Part shown: positions 1 through 9,891 of the stretch, in pieces
Position numbering within the stretch: the first letter of the stretch is position 1
How the letters are laid out: the number at the start of each line of letters is the position of its first letter
Source of the DNA: Fidelibacterota bacterium
GTDB taxonomy: Bacteria; Pseudomonadota; Alphaproteobacteria; Rhodospirillales; Rhodospirillaceae
Assembly: GCA_947470105.1 (NCBI GenBank)
Contig: CANISR010000011.1
Location: forward strand, 1-38,667
Direction of reading: 5' to 3'
DNA length: 38,667 nucleotides
Position numbers and translations under genes: made by a program
The notes under the pieces: generated by a model
The model's input: only the letters and a program-made list of their open reading frames with translations
Databases searched by the model: none
What the model was told of the DNA's origin: nothing

Positions 1-62
1 GGGGGCTACCTTGGACACGGCGCCGTTCTCCGAGAGGCCGGCGTCTCGGCCGGCCAATCCGG

Positions 63-581
63 TTAGGGTTTTGAAAGCAGGCCGGGCGCCGTGATCGCCG
101 CGCCGTCCGCCTGTTGCACATCGAAGATTTTGCCGTCGCTCGAGATGACCCGGCCTGGCACCGCGGCAATGGGAATCCCGGTGGCGCCGTCGATGACCGG
201 CAGGGGCCAGGGCTGGATCGTGACGAGGCCACCGTCGCGGACCGGCAAGGGCGTCACAACCCCGGCGCTGTCGACGCGGACGTTTGCCGTCTGGTTCGCG
301 GCTGTGAACTGCGGCGCCGCGCCGTCCACCACGGCCGGCGGCCGCACCACGGTTTCGGGCAGGCGCACGCCCAGGTCCTGGAGGTAGGCGATCCGGTCAG
401 CTCGGCTGAGGCCGTCCAGGGCGGATCTGACGGCCGCTTGATCGAGACCGAGGGCCGTAATCTGCGCGGCGATGCCGGAGCGAACGGACTCGACCCGGGT
501 ATCTTGCGCCATGGACAGGGATGCGCTGGTGCCGGCCGCAACGACGGCGGCGAGAGTGCATTGCAGGAATAAGGATTTCAC
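63..581 (-). CDS. Small exported protein, unrecognised family
   Basis: I do not recognise this family. The proposed start is the GTG at 581-579, because AGGAG lies 7 bases upstream on the minus strand; an upstream ATG at 632 would add 17 residues before the signal sequence and has less support. From the GTG the product has 172 residues. It begins with a basic-hydrophobic signal peptide of about 25 residues ending in SMA before Gln26, so it is probably exported to the periplasm. The next 50 or so residues look helical and charged. The rest is rich in Val, Pro, Gly and Ala and looks beta or extended, with no catalytic motif. It is divergent from the DUF6502/lipoprotein pair and shares about 160 bases of upstream DNA with it, so a joint role is possible but is only inferred. 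The stop is TAA at 65-63. Confidence 0.6.
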   Translation of the reverse strand: MKSLFLQCTLAAVVAAGTSASLSMAQDTRVESVRSGIAAQITALGLDQAAVRSALDGLSRADRIAYLQDLGVRLPETVVRPPAVVDGAAPQFTAANQTANVRVDSAGVVTPLPVRDGGLVTIQPWPLPVIDGATGIPIAAVPGRVISSDGKIFDVQQADGAAITAPGLLSKP

Positions 582-741
582 GGGGGCTCTCCTGGGTTGG
601 GAGTCAAGTTTGTGCGTGGGCTTATTGCACACGACGAACCGGACGATAGAAACCCCGAAACCTCAGGTCAAGACAAAAATGTGTGCATTTTCCCCACATC
701 ATGGTACACGGGCCTTTATCGTGTCATGTGCGGAAGAACAC
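582..741. other. Divergent intergenic region with probable promoters
   Basis: These 160 bases separate the leftward exported-protein gene from the rightward DUF6502 gene and must hold both promoters. A weak rightward candidate is TTGCAC at 625-630 with TAGAAA at 647-652, a 16-base spacer. A short inverted repeat, TGTGC at 611-615 and GCACA at 627-631, overlaps its -35 part and could be an operator. The elements match the consensus only partly, so I claim no exact start site. Confidence 0.25.
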
Positions 742-1587
742 GTGCCGGAGCCATCGCCACCGACCCTGTCCGAACCACCCCAGAGCCTGGTGCGGGCGAT
801 TCTGTGCCTGGCGCGACCTTTGGTGCGGCTGCTGATTTCCCGGGGCATCACCCTGCCGTACCTCACCAACCTGCTTAAATCGGTCTACGTGCAGGTGGCG
901 GAGACTCATTTCGCGGTCGATTCCGCCGCTCCCAGCGTCAGCCGGTTGAGTGTGCTCACGGGCCTGCAGCGCCGCGACATCCGCCGAATCCAGGAAGCGC
1001 CGCCGCCGGATCAAAGTCCGCCCCAGGCGCTGTCGCTGGGGTCGCGGCTTATGGCGATCTGGGCCGGCGACAAGCGCTATCTCGATGCTGCCGGAAAGCC
1101 CATGCCTCTGCCCCGCAGCGCCACGGACGCGCCGTCCTTCGACGACTTGGTGCGCGAGGTCTCAAAGGATGTGCGGCCAAAGGCAATACTCGACGAGCTC
1201 TTGCGTCTCGGCCTCGCGGCCATGGACGAGAGCGAGCGGGTATCGCTGAAGTCCGAAGGCTTCGTGCCGCGGGCGGGCTTCGACGAGAAAGCCTATTTCT
1301 TCGGCCGCAATCTTGCCGACCACGTCGGCACCAGCGCCCACAACCTTATGGGCGAGGGCGCGCCATTGCTGGAGCGCGCGGTCTATTACGACAAACTCAC
1401 AGCCGCCAGCGTCGCGCATCTCGCCGTCCGGGCGCGGGAGATGGGCACGGAGACCCTTGTCGCGTTCAACCGGGAAGCTCTGGCATGCGCCGATAACGAT
1501 GCCGGCAAGCCGGACGCCGACCGCCGCATGGCGCTTGGCCTGTACTACTACGAAGGCCCCGACGATCTGCCGGAGCCGAAGCCATGA
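742..1587 (+). CDS. DUF6502-like protein, possible DNA-binding regulator
   Basis: The product resembles the DUF6502 family of uncharacterised proteobacterial proteins. This is recalled from the N-terminal pattern (two hydrophobic-basic helices, LARPLVRLLISRGITLP) and from the lipoprotein gene that follows. The segment SVSRLSVLTGLQRRDIRRI reads like a helix-turn-helix, so a regulatory role is plausible but unproven. There is no signal peptide and no clear membrane segment, which suggests a cytoplasmic protein. The start is uncertain: GTG at 742 has GGAAG 5 bases upstream and gives 281 residues, while ATG at 679 and GTG at 721 are in-frame alternatives with poorer ribosome sites. The frame stays open back to 472, but that part overlaps the divergent gene. 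The stop overlaps the next gene's start (ATGA), so the two are translationally coupled. Confidence 0.65.
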   Translation: MPEPSPPTLSEPPQSLVRAILCLARPLVRLLISRGITLPYLTNLLKSVYVQVAETHFAVDSAAPSVSRLSVLTGLQRRDIRRIQEAPPPDQSPPQALSLGSRLMAIWAGDKRYLDAAGKPMPLPRSATDAPSFDDLVREVSKDVRPKAILDELLRLGLAAMDESERVSLKSEGFVPRAGFDEKAYFFGRNLADHVGTSAHNLMGEGAPLLERAVYYDKLTAASVAHLAVRAREMGTETLVAFNREALACADNDAGKPDADRRMALGLYYYEGPDDLPEPKP

Positions 1588-2786
1588 TTTCCCGCAGCTT
1601 GCGCGGGGTGTTTCTCGCGTCAGCCCTGCTCGCCCTTACGGGCTGCGCCGCCTTCGACACCCGCCCGGCGGTCTGCCGCCTGCAGCGGGGTGACGGCATC
1701 GGCGGCACAGGCATCCAAAGCGATGTCTTGCTGCGCCTGGTGGCCGCCGACCGGGGTATGGGCGGCACGGGCATTTCCGATCACCGCGGCATGGGTGGTA
1801 CGGGGGTGGTGGCGCAGAACGGCAATCGCGGCATGGGCGGCACCGGCATCATCGGCGTCGTCACCGGCTTCGGCTCCATCTGCGTCAACGGCTATGAGAT
1901 CGAGATGGCCGATTCCACCGCGGTTACCGTGGAGAACCTGCCGGCGGCGGCGGCCGATATCAAACTTGGCCAGGTGGTCGAGATCGAAGCCTTTAAGCCC
2001 GACGGCAAGCTCCCCGCTAAAAATCTAACGGCCGCATCCGTCAACGTGCGCATGGCTGTCGCCGGGCCGGTCAGCAGTGTCGGTCCCGACGGCACCACGG
2101 CAGTGATCGCCGGCCAGACCGTGCGGAAGTCGGCTTTGAGCCGGGCGGCGCAATTCAATGTCGGGCAGTGGGTCGCGGTATCCGGCCTGCGCCGCGGTGA
2201 TGATGTGGTGATCGCCACCTCCATTGAAACGCTGCCCCAGGCCGGGCGCGAGGTGCTGGTGGCAGGTCCGGTGCGCATGGACCTGGATGGTCGCCGGAGA
2301 ATCGGCGGGCTGATGGTAGCGGCCTCGCAACTCACGGCCGGCCAGACCGCCGTAGTGCGCGGTAGCGGGCAGGGGGCGACCTTTGTGGCCAGCGCGGTCA
2401 GGACCGAGCTTCCCCCGGATTTCACCACCCGCGTGGCAACCCTGTCGGTGGAAGGCTTTGCGACCGCCATGGATGCCGGCCAGATCCGGATCGGGTCCAT
2501 CACCGCGGGCGTCACCCAGAAGGTCCTGGCCGGGGCCCTGCGCACCGACCTGGGCGCCCAGGTGGTCCAATTGGAGGGGCGGCTCAATCCTATCGGCGTC
2601 CTGGCGCCGGACCGTGTCATCGTATCCGTCCGCCCGTTGGATGGCGTTCAGATCACCCGCCCCGAGCGGCTTGAGCTTTTGCCCGGGACCGGGGGCTCCA
2701 TCATCACCATCCTGCCGGGGAGGCCCGTGACCCCCGAACGGCCGGACATGGTCCCCGGGGTCATCGGCAGTGCCACCAAGCCCTAA
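1584..2786 (+). CDS. DUF5666-like lipoprotein with GMGGTG repeats
   Basis: This 400-residue protein is predicted to be exported and lipid-anchored. Residues 1-20 form a signal peptide ending in the lipobox LTG before Cys21. Residues 38-89 carry four copies of G(I/M)GGTG(I/V). The rest looks like about four tandem beta-rich modules (roughly 91-156, 158-216, 225-275 and 288-349). Each has a V-x-G-x-V opening, a central GQxV or GAQVV step and a closing beta strand, which matches my memory of DUF5666 domains. The C-terminus is Pro/Gly-rich. No catalytic residues stand out, so a structural or ligand-binding envelope role is more likely than an enzyme. Its ATG overlaps the stop of the DUF6502 gene, and I recall this pairing from other proteobacteria. 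The function of the family is unknown to me. Confidence 0.7.
   Translation: MISRSLRGVFLASALLALTGCAAFDTRPAVCRLQRGDGIGGTGIQSDVLLRLVAADRGMGGTGISDHRGMGGTGVVAQNGNRGMGGTGIIGVVTGFGSICVNGYEIEMADSTAVTVENLPAAAADIKLGQVVEIEAFKPDGKLPAKNLTAASVNVRMAVAGPVSSVGPDGTTAVIAGQTVRKSALSRAAQFNVGQWVAVSGLRRGDDVVIATSIETLPQAGREVLVAGPVRMDLDGRRRIGGLMVAASQLTAGQTAVVRGSGQGATFVASAVRTELPPDFTTRVATLSVEGFATAMDAGQIRIGSITAGVTQKVLAGALRTDLGAQVVQLEGRLNPIGVLAPDRVIVSVRPLDGVQITRPERLELLPGTGGSIITILPGRPVTPERPDMVPGVIGSATKP
1695..1850 (+). repeat. Four GMGGTG-type coding repeats
   Basis: Within the lipoprotein gene, codons 38-44, 58-64, 69-75 and 83-89 encode GIGGTGI, GMGGTGI, GMGGTGV and GMGGTGI. The DNA copies differ at third positions (ggc/ggt, acg/acc/aca), so the repeats have been kept at the protein level and are not a recent DNA duplication. 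Spacing between copies is uneven: 13, 4 and 7 residues. Confidence 0.85.
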
Positions 2787-2849
2787 CAGGACAAACCGCA
2801 AGCGGCAAAAAATCGCGCCCCGTCAATGGTGTTACCCCCATGAGTGCGC

Positions 2850-2878
2850 TTGACTCAGGCTGGCCCCGCCGTTTAGAT
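2850..2878 (+). promoter_or_regulatory. Candidate sigma-70 promoter of the nuo operon
   Basis: TTGACT at 2850-2855 matches five of six bases of the -35 consensus and sits in GCTTGAC, the form common in alphaproteobacteria. With a 17-base spacer the -10 would be TTAGAT at 2873-2878, a weak match. Transcription would begin near 2885 and leave a leader of about 145 bases before nuoA. Confidence 0.4.
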
Positions 2879-2970
2879 CACGCGAGTTTTACCGGACGGG
2901 AGCGGGGGCTGCGTCGGCGGTTGTAGTAATACATTCGCTCGTCCTCACAACCTTCTGGAATTAATAATAA

Positions 2971-3008
2971 AAAGGCTTTCCACGATTGCGCCGTGGAAAC
3001 CGCCCTTT
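2971..3008 (+). promoter_or_regulatory. Leader hairpin upstream of nuoA
   Basis: TTTCCACG at 2977-2984 pairs perfectly with CGTGGAAA at 2992-2999 around a 7-base loop. The stem can extend outward through AAAGGC and GCC(C)TTT with a small CC bulge. It ends about 20 bases before the nuoA start, in the inferred leader. The T-rich stretch after it on the plus strand is short, so it is a weak terminator at best. It could end the lipoprotein transcript, or act as an attenuator or mRNA-stability element for nuo. Confidence 0.4.
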
Positions 3009-3029
3009 AGTTTCCAGGCTAGGGTGCCG

Positions 3030-3395
3030 ATGCAAAATATCTTGGTCGAATACCTGCCGATCCTGATTTTCCTTGGGATCGCTATGGGCCTAGCCCTGGT
3101 GATCATCATCGCGTCGTTGATCGCCGGCCCCTCCCGTCCTGACCCGGAAAAGACCTCCGCCTACGAATGCGGCTTCGAAGCCTTTGATGACGCGCGCTCC
3201 AAGTTCGACGTGCGCTTCTACCTGGTGTCGATCCTGTTCATCATTTTCGACCTGGAAGTGGCCTTCCTGTTCCCCTGGGCCGTGAGCCTGGGCCGCATCG
3301 GCCTGTTCGGCTTCTGGTCCATGATGGTCTTCCTGGGCGTATTGACCGTCGGTTTCATCTACGAGTGGAAAAAAGGAGCGTTGGAATGGGAATAA
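3030..3395 (+). CDS. nuoA: NADH-quinone oxidoreductase subunit A
   Basis: NuoA is a small membrane subunit of respiratory complex I, near the quinone-binding junction. The 121-residue product has three hydrophobic segments (about 8-32, 63-85 and 91-112). It has the family hallmark loop with YECGFEAF, whose Cys is the conserved loop cysteine, and [22 protein letters not shown] chose ATG 3030 because AGGG lies 5 bases upstream; a GTG at 3024 would add two residues. It is the first gene of the nuo operon and overlaps nuoB by 10 bases. Confidence 0.95.
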   Translation: MQNILVEYLPILIFLGIAMGLALVIIIASLIAGPSRPDPEKTSAYECGFEAFDDARSKFDVRFYLVSILFIIFDLEVAFLFPWAVSLGRIGLFGFWSMMVFLGVLTVGFIYEWKKGALEWE

Positions 3396-3940
3396 CCGTT
3401 CCGGGCGCGCCCGCAGTGGATCCTGTCCGGGCCACCGGCCCCGAAGACGCGAAATTCATGTCCCGAGTGGCGGGCGAGCTCTCGGATAAGGGCTTTCTGC
3501 TCACGTCCATCGACCAACTCGCCAACTGGGGCCGCACCGGCTCCATGTGGCCCATGACCTTTGGGCTGGCCTGCTGCGCCGTTGAGATGATGCATGTGGC
3601 CATGGCGCGCTATGACTTCGACCGCTTCGGCATGGTGTTCCGCCCGAGCCCGCGTCAGTCCGACGTCATGATCGTCGCCGGCACCCTCACCAACAAAATG
3701 GCGCCGGCCCTGCGCAAGGTTTACGACCAGATGCCGGAGCCGCGCTGGGTGATTTCCATGGGCTCCTGCGCCAATGGGGGCGGCTACTACCACTATTCCT
3801 ATTCCGTGGTGCGCGGCTGCGACCGCATCGTTCCCGTGGATATCTATGTGCCGGGCTGCCCGCCGACCGCGGAAGCGCTGCTCTACGGCATCCTGCAGCT
3901 CCCCAAGAAAATCCGCCGCGTCGGCACCATTGATCGCTAA
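3386..3940 (+). CDS. nuoB: NADH-quinone oxidoreductase subunit B
   Basis: NuoB is the complex I subunit that holds the terminal [4Fe-4S] cluster N2, the electron donor to quinone. The 184-residue product shows the unusual tandem cysteines CC at residues 63-64 in [10 protein letters not shown], with further ligands at Cys128 (GSCANGGG) and Cys158 (VPGCPPT). Together these are the complete N2 ligand set. ATG 3386 is preferred because GGAG lies 7 bases before it; the frame is open to a GTG at 3365 inside nuoA that lacks such a site. The gene overlaps the end of nuoA, which indicates translational coupling. Confidence 0.97.
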   Translation: MGITVPGAPAVDPVRATGPEDAKFMSRVAGELSDKGFLLTSIDQLANWGRTGSMWPMTFGLACCAVEMMHVAMARYDFDRFGMVFRPSPRQSDVMIVAGTLTNKMAPALRKVYDQMPEPRWVISMGSCANGGGYYHYSYSVVRGCDRIVPVDIYVPGCPPTAEALLYGILQLPKKIRRVGTIDR

Positions 3941-3961
3941 TCAGGGCGACCGGTAACCCAC

Positions 3962-4597
3962 ATGACAAACGCAACTGAAAAGCTCCGCGAGATCGCCGGC
4001 GTCATCGCGTCCACCCAGGGCGCTGACGTGGTCACCGCGGACGTAGTGCGCGGCGAGTTGATCGTCAACGCTCGGGCCGCCGCGATCGTGAAGGTTCTGA
4101 CCTTCCTGCGCGACGATCCGCGCATGAATTTCGATCAACTGGTTGATATCTGCGGCGCGGACTACCCCGAGCGCGCCGAGCGCCTGGAGGTGATCTACCA
4201 CCTCATCAGCATGAAGCAGAATTTGCGCGTGCGCATAAAGGTGCAGACCGGCGAAGAGGGTGTGGTCCCTACCGCGTGCGGCGTCTGGCCGTCGGCAAAC
4301 TGGCTGGAGCGCGAGGTCTGGGACATGTACGGCGTGTTCTTCTCCGACCACCCGGACCTGCGCCGCATTCTTACCGACTACGGCTTTGAAGGCTTCCCGC
4401 TGCGCAAGGATTTCCCGCTCACCGGCTATGTGGAAGTCCGCTACGACGAGGACCAGAAGCGCGTGATCTACGAGCCCGTGAAGCTCGCCCAGGATTTCCG
4501 CAGCTTCGACTTCCTCAGCCCGTGGGAAGGCATTCAGAAGATTCTGCCGGGCGACGAGAAAGCCCCTCCGGCTCCCGCGAAGCAGGGAGGCGCATAA
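3962..4597 (+). CDS. nuoC: NADH-quinone oxidoreductase subunit C
   Basis: NuoC is the 30-kDa subunit of the complex I connecting module and lies beside NuoB and NuoD. The 211-residue protein has the family's C-terminal signature, from [20 protein letters not shown] through the [10 protein letters not shown] segment, followed by [13 protein letters not shown]. It is a separate gene here, not fused to nuoD as in enterobacteria. The C-terminal tail is Pro/Ala-rich (KAPPAPAKQ). It starts 21 bases after nuoB and ends one base before the nuoD start. Confidence 0.96.
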   Translation: MTNATEKLREIAGVIASTQGADVVTADVVRGELIVNARAAAIVKVLTFLRDDPRMNFDQLVDICGADYPERAERLEVIYHLISMKQNLRVRIKVQTGEEGVVPTACGVWPSANWLEREVWDMYGVFFSDHPDLRRILTDYGFEGFPLRKDFPLTGYVEVRYDEDQKRVIYEPVKLAQDFRSFDFLSPWEGIQKILPGDEKAPPAPAKQGGA

Positions 4598-4598
4598 C

Positions 4599-5804
4599 AT
4601 GCCCGATACCGCGCATATGGACGACAACGTCGGCAGGGAAATTGAGAACTACACCCTCAATTTCGGCCCCCAACATCCCGCGGCCCACGGCGTGCTGCGT
4701 CTGGTCCTGGAAATGGACGGCGAAGTCATCGACCGCTGCGATCCTCACATCGGGCTGCTCCACCGCGGCACCGAGAAGCTGATCGAGTACAAGACCTACC
4801 TGCAGGCGATCCCGTACTTCGACCGCCTCGACTACGTCTCGCCCATGAACCAGGAGCAGACGTTCGCCATCGCCATCGAACGCCTGCTCGGCATCACGCC
4901 GCCGAAGCGCGCCCAGTACATCCGCGTGATGTTCGGCGAGCTGACCCGCATCCTCAACCACATCATGAACATCGCGTCTTACGCCATGGACGTGGGCGCC
5001 ATGACGCCGTTCCTGTGGACCTTCGAGGAACGCGAAAAGCTGATGGGGTTCTACGACGAGGTCTGCGGTGCGCGCCTGCACGCCAACTACATCCGTCCGG
5101 GCGGCGTCAGCATGGATCTGCCGCCGGGCCTCATGGACCGCATCAAGCTGTGGGCCGACAACTACCCCAAGATGATCGACGACCTTGAAGGCCTGCTCAC
5201 CGAGAACCGCATTTTCAAGCAGCGGACCGTCGATATCGGCGTGGTCTCGGCCGAACAGGCCATTGCCTGGAGCTTCTCCGGCCCCAATCTGCGCGCCTCG
5301 GGTCTGGCGTGGGATCTGCGTAAGTCGCAGCCTTACGACTCCTACGAAGACTTCGATTTCGACATTCCGATCACCAAGCACGGCGATTGCTACGACCGCT
5401 ATCTCGTGCGCGTCGAGGAAATGCGCCAGTCGGTGAAGATCATCCAGCAGTGCCTGGAGAAAATGCCCGGCGGCCCTGTGCGCGTGAACGACAGAAAAGT
5501 GATGTCGCCGCCGCGCGGCGAGATGAAGACCTCCATGGAAGCGCTGATCCACCACTTCAAGCTCTATACCGAAGGCTTCAAGGTCCCCGCGGGCGAAATT
5601 TACGCCTGCACCGAAGCGCCCAAGGGCGAGTTCGGCGTGTACCTGGTGGCCGACGGCACCAACAAGCCCTACCGCTGCCGCATCCGGGCTCCGGGGTTCG
5701 TACACCTGGAAGCCATGGACGCCATGCTGCGCGGCCATATGCTCGCGGACGTTCCTGCCGTCCTTGGTTCAATTGATATCGTGTTCGGCGAGGTCGACCG
5801 ATGA
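4599..5804 (+). CDS. nuoD: NADH-quinone oxidoreductase subunit D
   Basis: NuoD is the 49-kDa subunit of complex I. It is related to the large subunit of [NiFe] hydrogenases and forms much of the quinone pocket with NuoB. The 401-residue product has the [15 protein letters not shown] motif near the N-terminus, whose His is implicated in quinone binding in the family. Next come [12 protein letters not shown] and [12 protein letters not shown], and it ends in [12 protein letters not shown] as most NuoD proteins do. A GGAGG ribosome site overlaps the end of nuoC. The stop overlaps the nuoE start in an ATGA. Confidence 0.97.
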   Translation: MPDTAHMDDNVGREIENYTLNFGPQHPAAHGVLRLVLEMDGEVIDRCDPHIGLLHRGTEKLIEYKTYLQAIPYFDRLDYVSPMNQEQTFAIAIERLLGITPPKRAQYIRVMFGELTRILNHIMNIASYAMDVGAMTPFLWTFEEREKLMGFYDEVCGARLHANYIRPGGVSMDLPPGLMDRIKLWADNYPKMIDDLEGLLTENRIFKQRTVDIGVVSAEQAIAWSFSGPNLRASGLAWDLRKSQPYDSYEDFDFDIPITKHGDCYDRYLVRVEEMRQSVKIIQQCLEKMPGGPVRVNDRKVMSPPRGEMKTSMEALIHHFKLYTEGFKVPAGEIYACTEAPKGEFGVYLVADGTNKPYRCRIRAPGFVHLEAMDAMLRGHMLADVPAVLGSIDIVFGEVDR

Positions 5805-6496
5805 GTGCGCGCGATCTCGCGAAAGAACAACCGGCCAGCTTTGCCTTCAACGCCGAGTATCTGGCGCTGGCGAAGAAGGTCATCGCCAAGTATCCCGCCG
5901 GCCGCCAAGCCAGCGCGGTGATCCCGCTGCTCGACTACGCCCAGCGTCAGGAAGGTTGGGTAACGCGCCCGGCCATCGAGGCCATCGGCGCCATGCTCGA
6001 TATGGCGGCGATCCGCGTGCTGGAAGTGGCGACCTTCTACACCATGTTCAACCTGTCCCCGGTGGGGAAGACCCACATCCAGGTCTGCACCAGTCTTTCC
6101 TGCGCGCTGCGCGGCTCGGGCGAGGTCATGAAGGCCTGCAAGGACAAGCTCGGCCTCGGCGCCGGCGATATCACGCCCGATAAGGCGTTTTCGCTGATCG
6201 AAGTGGAATGCGCCGGCGCTTGCGTCAACGCGCCCGTGGCCCAGATCGGCGACGACTACTTCGAGGACCTGGACTACGCCTCGACCGCAAAGCTGATCGA
6301 TGCGTTCAAGCGCGGCGAGAAGCCTAAGCATGGTTCCATGATCGGCCGGGACGCGTCCGCGCCCGCCGGCGAAGCCATTACGCTGACCGAAGACCCGACC
6401 AAGCCCATCCCGAAGCAGGACTTGGCCGCCGCCAAGGCCGCCTTCGAGAAAGCCAAAGCCGAGGCCGCCGCGAAAGCGGCCGCGCCCAAAGCCTAA
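5801..6496 (+). CDS. nuoE: NADH-quinone oxidoreductase subunit E
   Basis: NuoE is a thioredoxin-like [2Fe-2S] subunit of the NADH-dehydrogenase module (cluster N1a). Four cluster cysteines are visible at residues 96 and 101 (CTSLSC) and 137 and 141 (CAGAC). The core ends near residue 180. It is followed by about 50 extra residues that finish in a lysine-alanine-rich tail ([20 protein letters not shown]), likely a flexible or helical appendage. Such tails occur in alphaproteobacterial NuoE and no function is known to me. The start codon overlaps the nuoD stop. Confidence 0.96.
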   Translation: MSARDLAKEQPASFAFNAEYLALAKKVIAKYPAGRQASAVIPLLDYAQRQEGWVTRPAIEAIGAMLDMAAIRVLEVATFYTMFNLSPVGKTHIQVCTSLSCALRGSGEVMKACKDKLGLGAGDITPDKAFSLIEVECAGACVNAPVAQIGDDYFEDLDYASTAKLIDAFKRGEKPKHGSMIGRDASAPAGEAITLTEDPTKPIPKQDLAAAKAAFEKAKAEAAAKAAAPKA

Positions 6497-6518
6497 GTTG
6501 CGATAGGGAAGCTCTCAC

Positions 6519-7808
<1,290 letters not shown>

Positions 7809-7826
7809 TCGTAGGGGAAGGGGACA

Positions 7827-9890
7827 ATGCCTAAACTCACGATCGACGGTATGGCGGTAGAAGTTCCGGCCAACGCCACCATTCTCCAGGCGGCGGAGCA
7901 GGTGGGCGTGGAAATTCCGCGCTTCTGCTATCACGAACGCCTCTCCATCGCCGGCAACTGCCGCATGTGCCTGGTTGACGTAGAGAAGTCGCCGAAGCCT
8001 GTGGCGTCCTGCGCCATGCCGGTGGCCGAAGGGATGGTGGTGCACACCCGCTCGGACCGCGCCAACAAAGCGCGCGCCGGCGTCATGGAATTCCTGCTCA
8101 TCAATCACCCCCTCGATTGCCCGATCTGCGACCAGGGCGGCGAATGCGATTTGCAAGACCAGGCCATGGCTTATGGCGCCGATCGCGGCCGCTTCCATGA
8201 AAATAAGCGCGCGGTGAAGGACAAGGAACTCGGGCCTCTGGTGGCCACGTCCATGACCCGCTGCATCCACTGCACCCGCTGTGTGCGCTTTGCCACGGAA
8301 GTGGCGGGCGTGCCGGAACTGGGCGCTGTCGGCCGCGGTGAGAACATGGAGATCACCAACTATCTCGAGAACATGCTGACGTCGGAGCTGTCCGGCAATG
8401 TGGTGGATCTGTGCCCGGTGGGCGCGCTCACAAACAAGCCCTATGCCTTCGGCGGCCGTCCGTGGGAGCTGCGCAAGACAGAATCCATCGACGTCATGGA
8501 CGCGGTCGGAACCAACATCCGCGTCGATGCCCGCGAACAGAAAGTCATGCGCGTGCTGCCGCGCATCCACGAGGACGTGAACGAGGAATGGCTGGCCGAT
8601 AAGAGCCGCCAGGCCTGCGACGGCCTCTCCAACCAGCGCCTTGACCGACCCTACGTACGCAAGAACGGCAAGCTCACCGAAGCCACCTGGCCGGAAGCCT
8701 TCGCCGCCATCACCGCGAAAGTACGCGGCCTGCCGGGCTCCAAGATTGCCGCCATCGCCGGCGATCTCTGCGACGCTGAGTCCATGTTCGCGCTCAAGGG
8801 GCTGATGACTGCGCTGGGCTCGGCCAATCTCGACTGCCGTCAGGACGGCGCCGCGCTCGACGCCCTGTCCCGTGCGTCTTACCTCTTCAACAGCACCATC
8901 GCCGGCATCGAACAGGCCGACGCGCTGCTGATCATCGGCTCCAATCCGCGCACCGAAGCGCCGATCCTCAACGCCCGTATCCGCAAGCGCTTCCTGCGTG
9001 GCGGCTTCCCGGTGGGCGTGATCGGCCCCGATGTTCCGCTGACCTATAAGACCCAGAATCTCGGAAACAGCGCCGATATCCTGTCGCAGATCGCCTCGGG
9101 CGCTCATGCGTTCGCGGCCACGCTCAAGAACGTCAAGAAGCCCATGCTGATCGTCGGGCAGGGGGCGCTCGCGCGCGCCGACGGCGCTGCTATTCTCAGT
9201 GTTGCCCGCGAGATCGCGGACGCCTGTGGCTTGGTCAAAGACGGCTGGAACGGCTTCAACGTGCTGCATACGGCAGCGGCCCGCGTCGGCGGCCTTGATC
9301 TCGGCTTTGTGCCGGGGACAGGCGGCAAGGACGTGCGCGGGATCCTCGATGGCGCCGGCAAGGGCGAGATCGAAGTGGTCTATCTCCTGGGCGCCGACGA
9401 GATCGACACCAACAAGCTCGGCAAGGCCTTTGTGATCTATCAGGGCCACCACGGCGACCGCGGCGCCCATCGCGCCGACGTTATCCTGCCGGGTGCGGCT
9501 TATACCGAAAAAGACGGCCTCTACGTCAACACCGAGGGCCGGGTGCAGCAGGCGTTGCGTGCCGTGTTCCCGCCGGGCCAAGCCCGTGAGGACTGGACCA
9601 TCGTCCGCGCCCTGTCCGAGAGCCTCGGCAAGACTTTGCCTTACGATAATCTCGCCCAACTGCGGGCGGCTCTTCGTGATGCGGCGCCGGAATTCGTCAA
9701 GATTGATGTGATCCAGGCCGCGACCTGGGGCGGGTTCGGAAAAGCGGGGCAGGTGAGCGCCACGCCGTTCGAATATCCGGTCAAAAATTACTACATGACC
9801 GACCCCATCAGCCGCGCATCGCGCACCATGGCGCGCTGCACGGAAGAATTTGTGATGGGCGGCGCTAAGAAAACCGGCACGGACGGCTGA
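7827..9890 (+). CDS. nuoG: NADH-quinone oxidoreductase subunit G
   Basis: NuoG is the large iron-sulfur subunit of the NADH module and is related to molybdopterin oxidoreductases. The 687-residue product begins with a ferredoxin-like [2Fe-2S] domain (CRMCLVD, with a later SCAMPV). Next is the His-Cys region [12 protein letters not shown], then [11 protein letters not shown] with a distant Cys in [10 protein letters not shown] for the [4Fe-4S] clusters. From about residue 220 it has a degenerate molybdopterin-oxidoreductase-type fold with no sign of a cofactor ligand. The length matches other alphaproteobacterial NuoG proteins and is shorter than the enterobacterial form. An AAGGGGA site precedes the ATG. 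Confidence 0.97.
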   Translation: MPKLTIDGMAVEVPANATILQAAEQVGVEIPRFCYHERLSIAGNCRMCLVDVEKSPKPVASCAMPVAEGMVVHTRSDRANKARAGVMEFLLINHPLDCPICDQGGECDLQDQAMAYGADRGRFHENKRAVKDKELGPLVATSMTRCIHCTRCVRFATEVAGVPELGAVGRGENMEITNYLENMLTSELSGNVVDLCPVGALTNKPYAFGGRPWELRKTESIDVMDAVGTNIRVDAREQKVMRVLPRIHEDVNEEWLADKSRQACDGLSNQRLDRPYVRKNGKLTEATWPEAFAAITAKVRGLPGSKIAAIAGDLCDAESMFALKGLMTALGSANLDCRQDGAALDALSRASYLFNSTIAGIEQADALLIIGSNPRTEAPILNARIRKRFLRGGFPVGVIGPDVPLTYKTQNLGNSADILSQIASGAHAFAATLKNVKKPMLIVGQGALARADGAAILSVAREIADACGLVKDGWNGFNVLHTAAARVGGLDLGFVPGTGGKDVRGILDGAGKGEIEVVYLLGADEIDTNKLGKAFVIYQGHHGDRGAHRADVILPGAAYTEKDGLYVNTEGRVQQALRAVFPPGQAREDWTIVRALSESLGKTLPYDNLAQLRAALRDAAPEFVKIDVIQAATWGGFGKAGQVSATPFEYPVKNYYMTDPISRASRTMARCTEEFVMGGAKKTGTDG

Positions 9891-9891
9891 T

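Noticed and set aside
36-55. Stem GGCCGGC / GCCGGCC at the left edge
   Set aside because: It has no T-run on the minus strand after the exported-protein gene. GC-rich self-complementary runs are common here, so I do not call it a terminator.
472-741. Longer N-terminal extension of the DUF6502 frame
   Set aside because: It overlaps the divergent gene and its upstream region, and has a composition unlike the core and no good ribosome site. A start at 742 is simpler.
2794-2812. CCGC-AA-GCGG followed by six A after the lipoprotein gene
   Set aside because: A four-pair stem with a two-base loop is too small, and the A-run has the wrong polarity for a plus-strand terminator.
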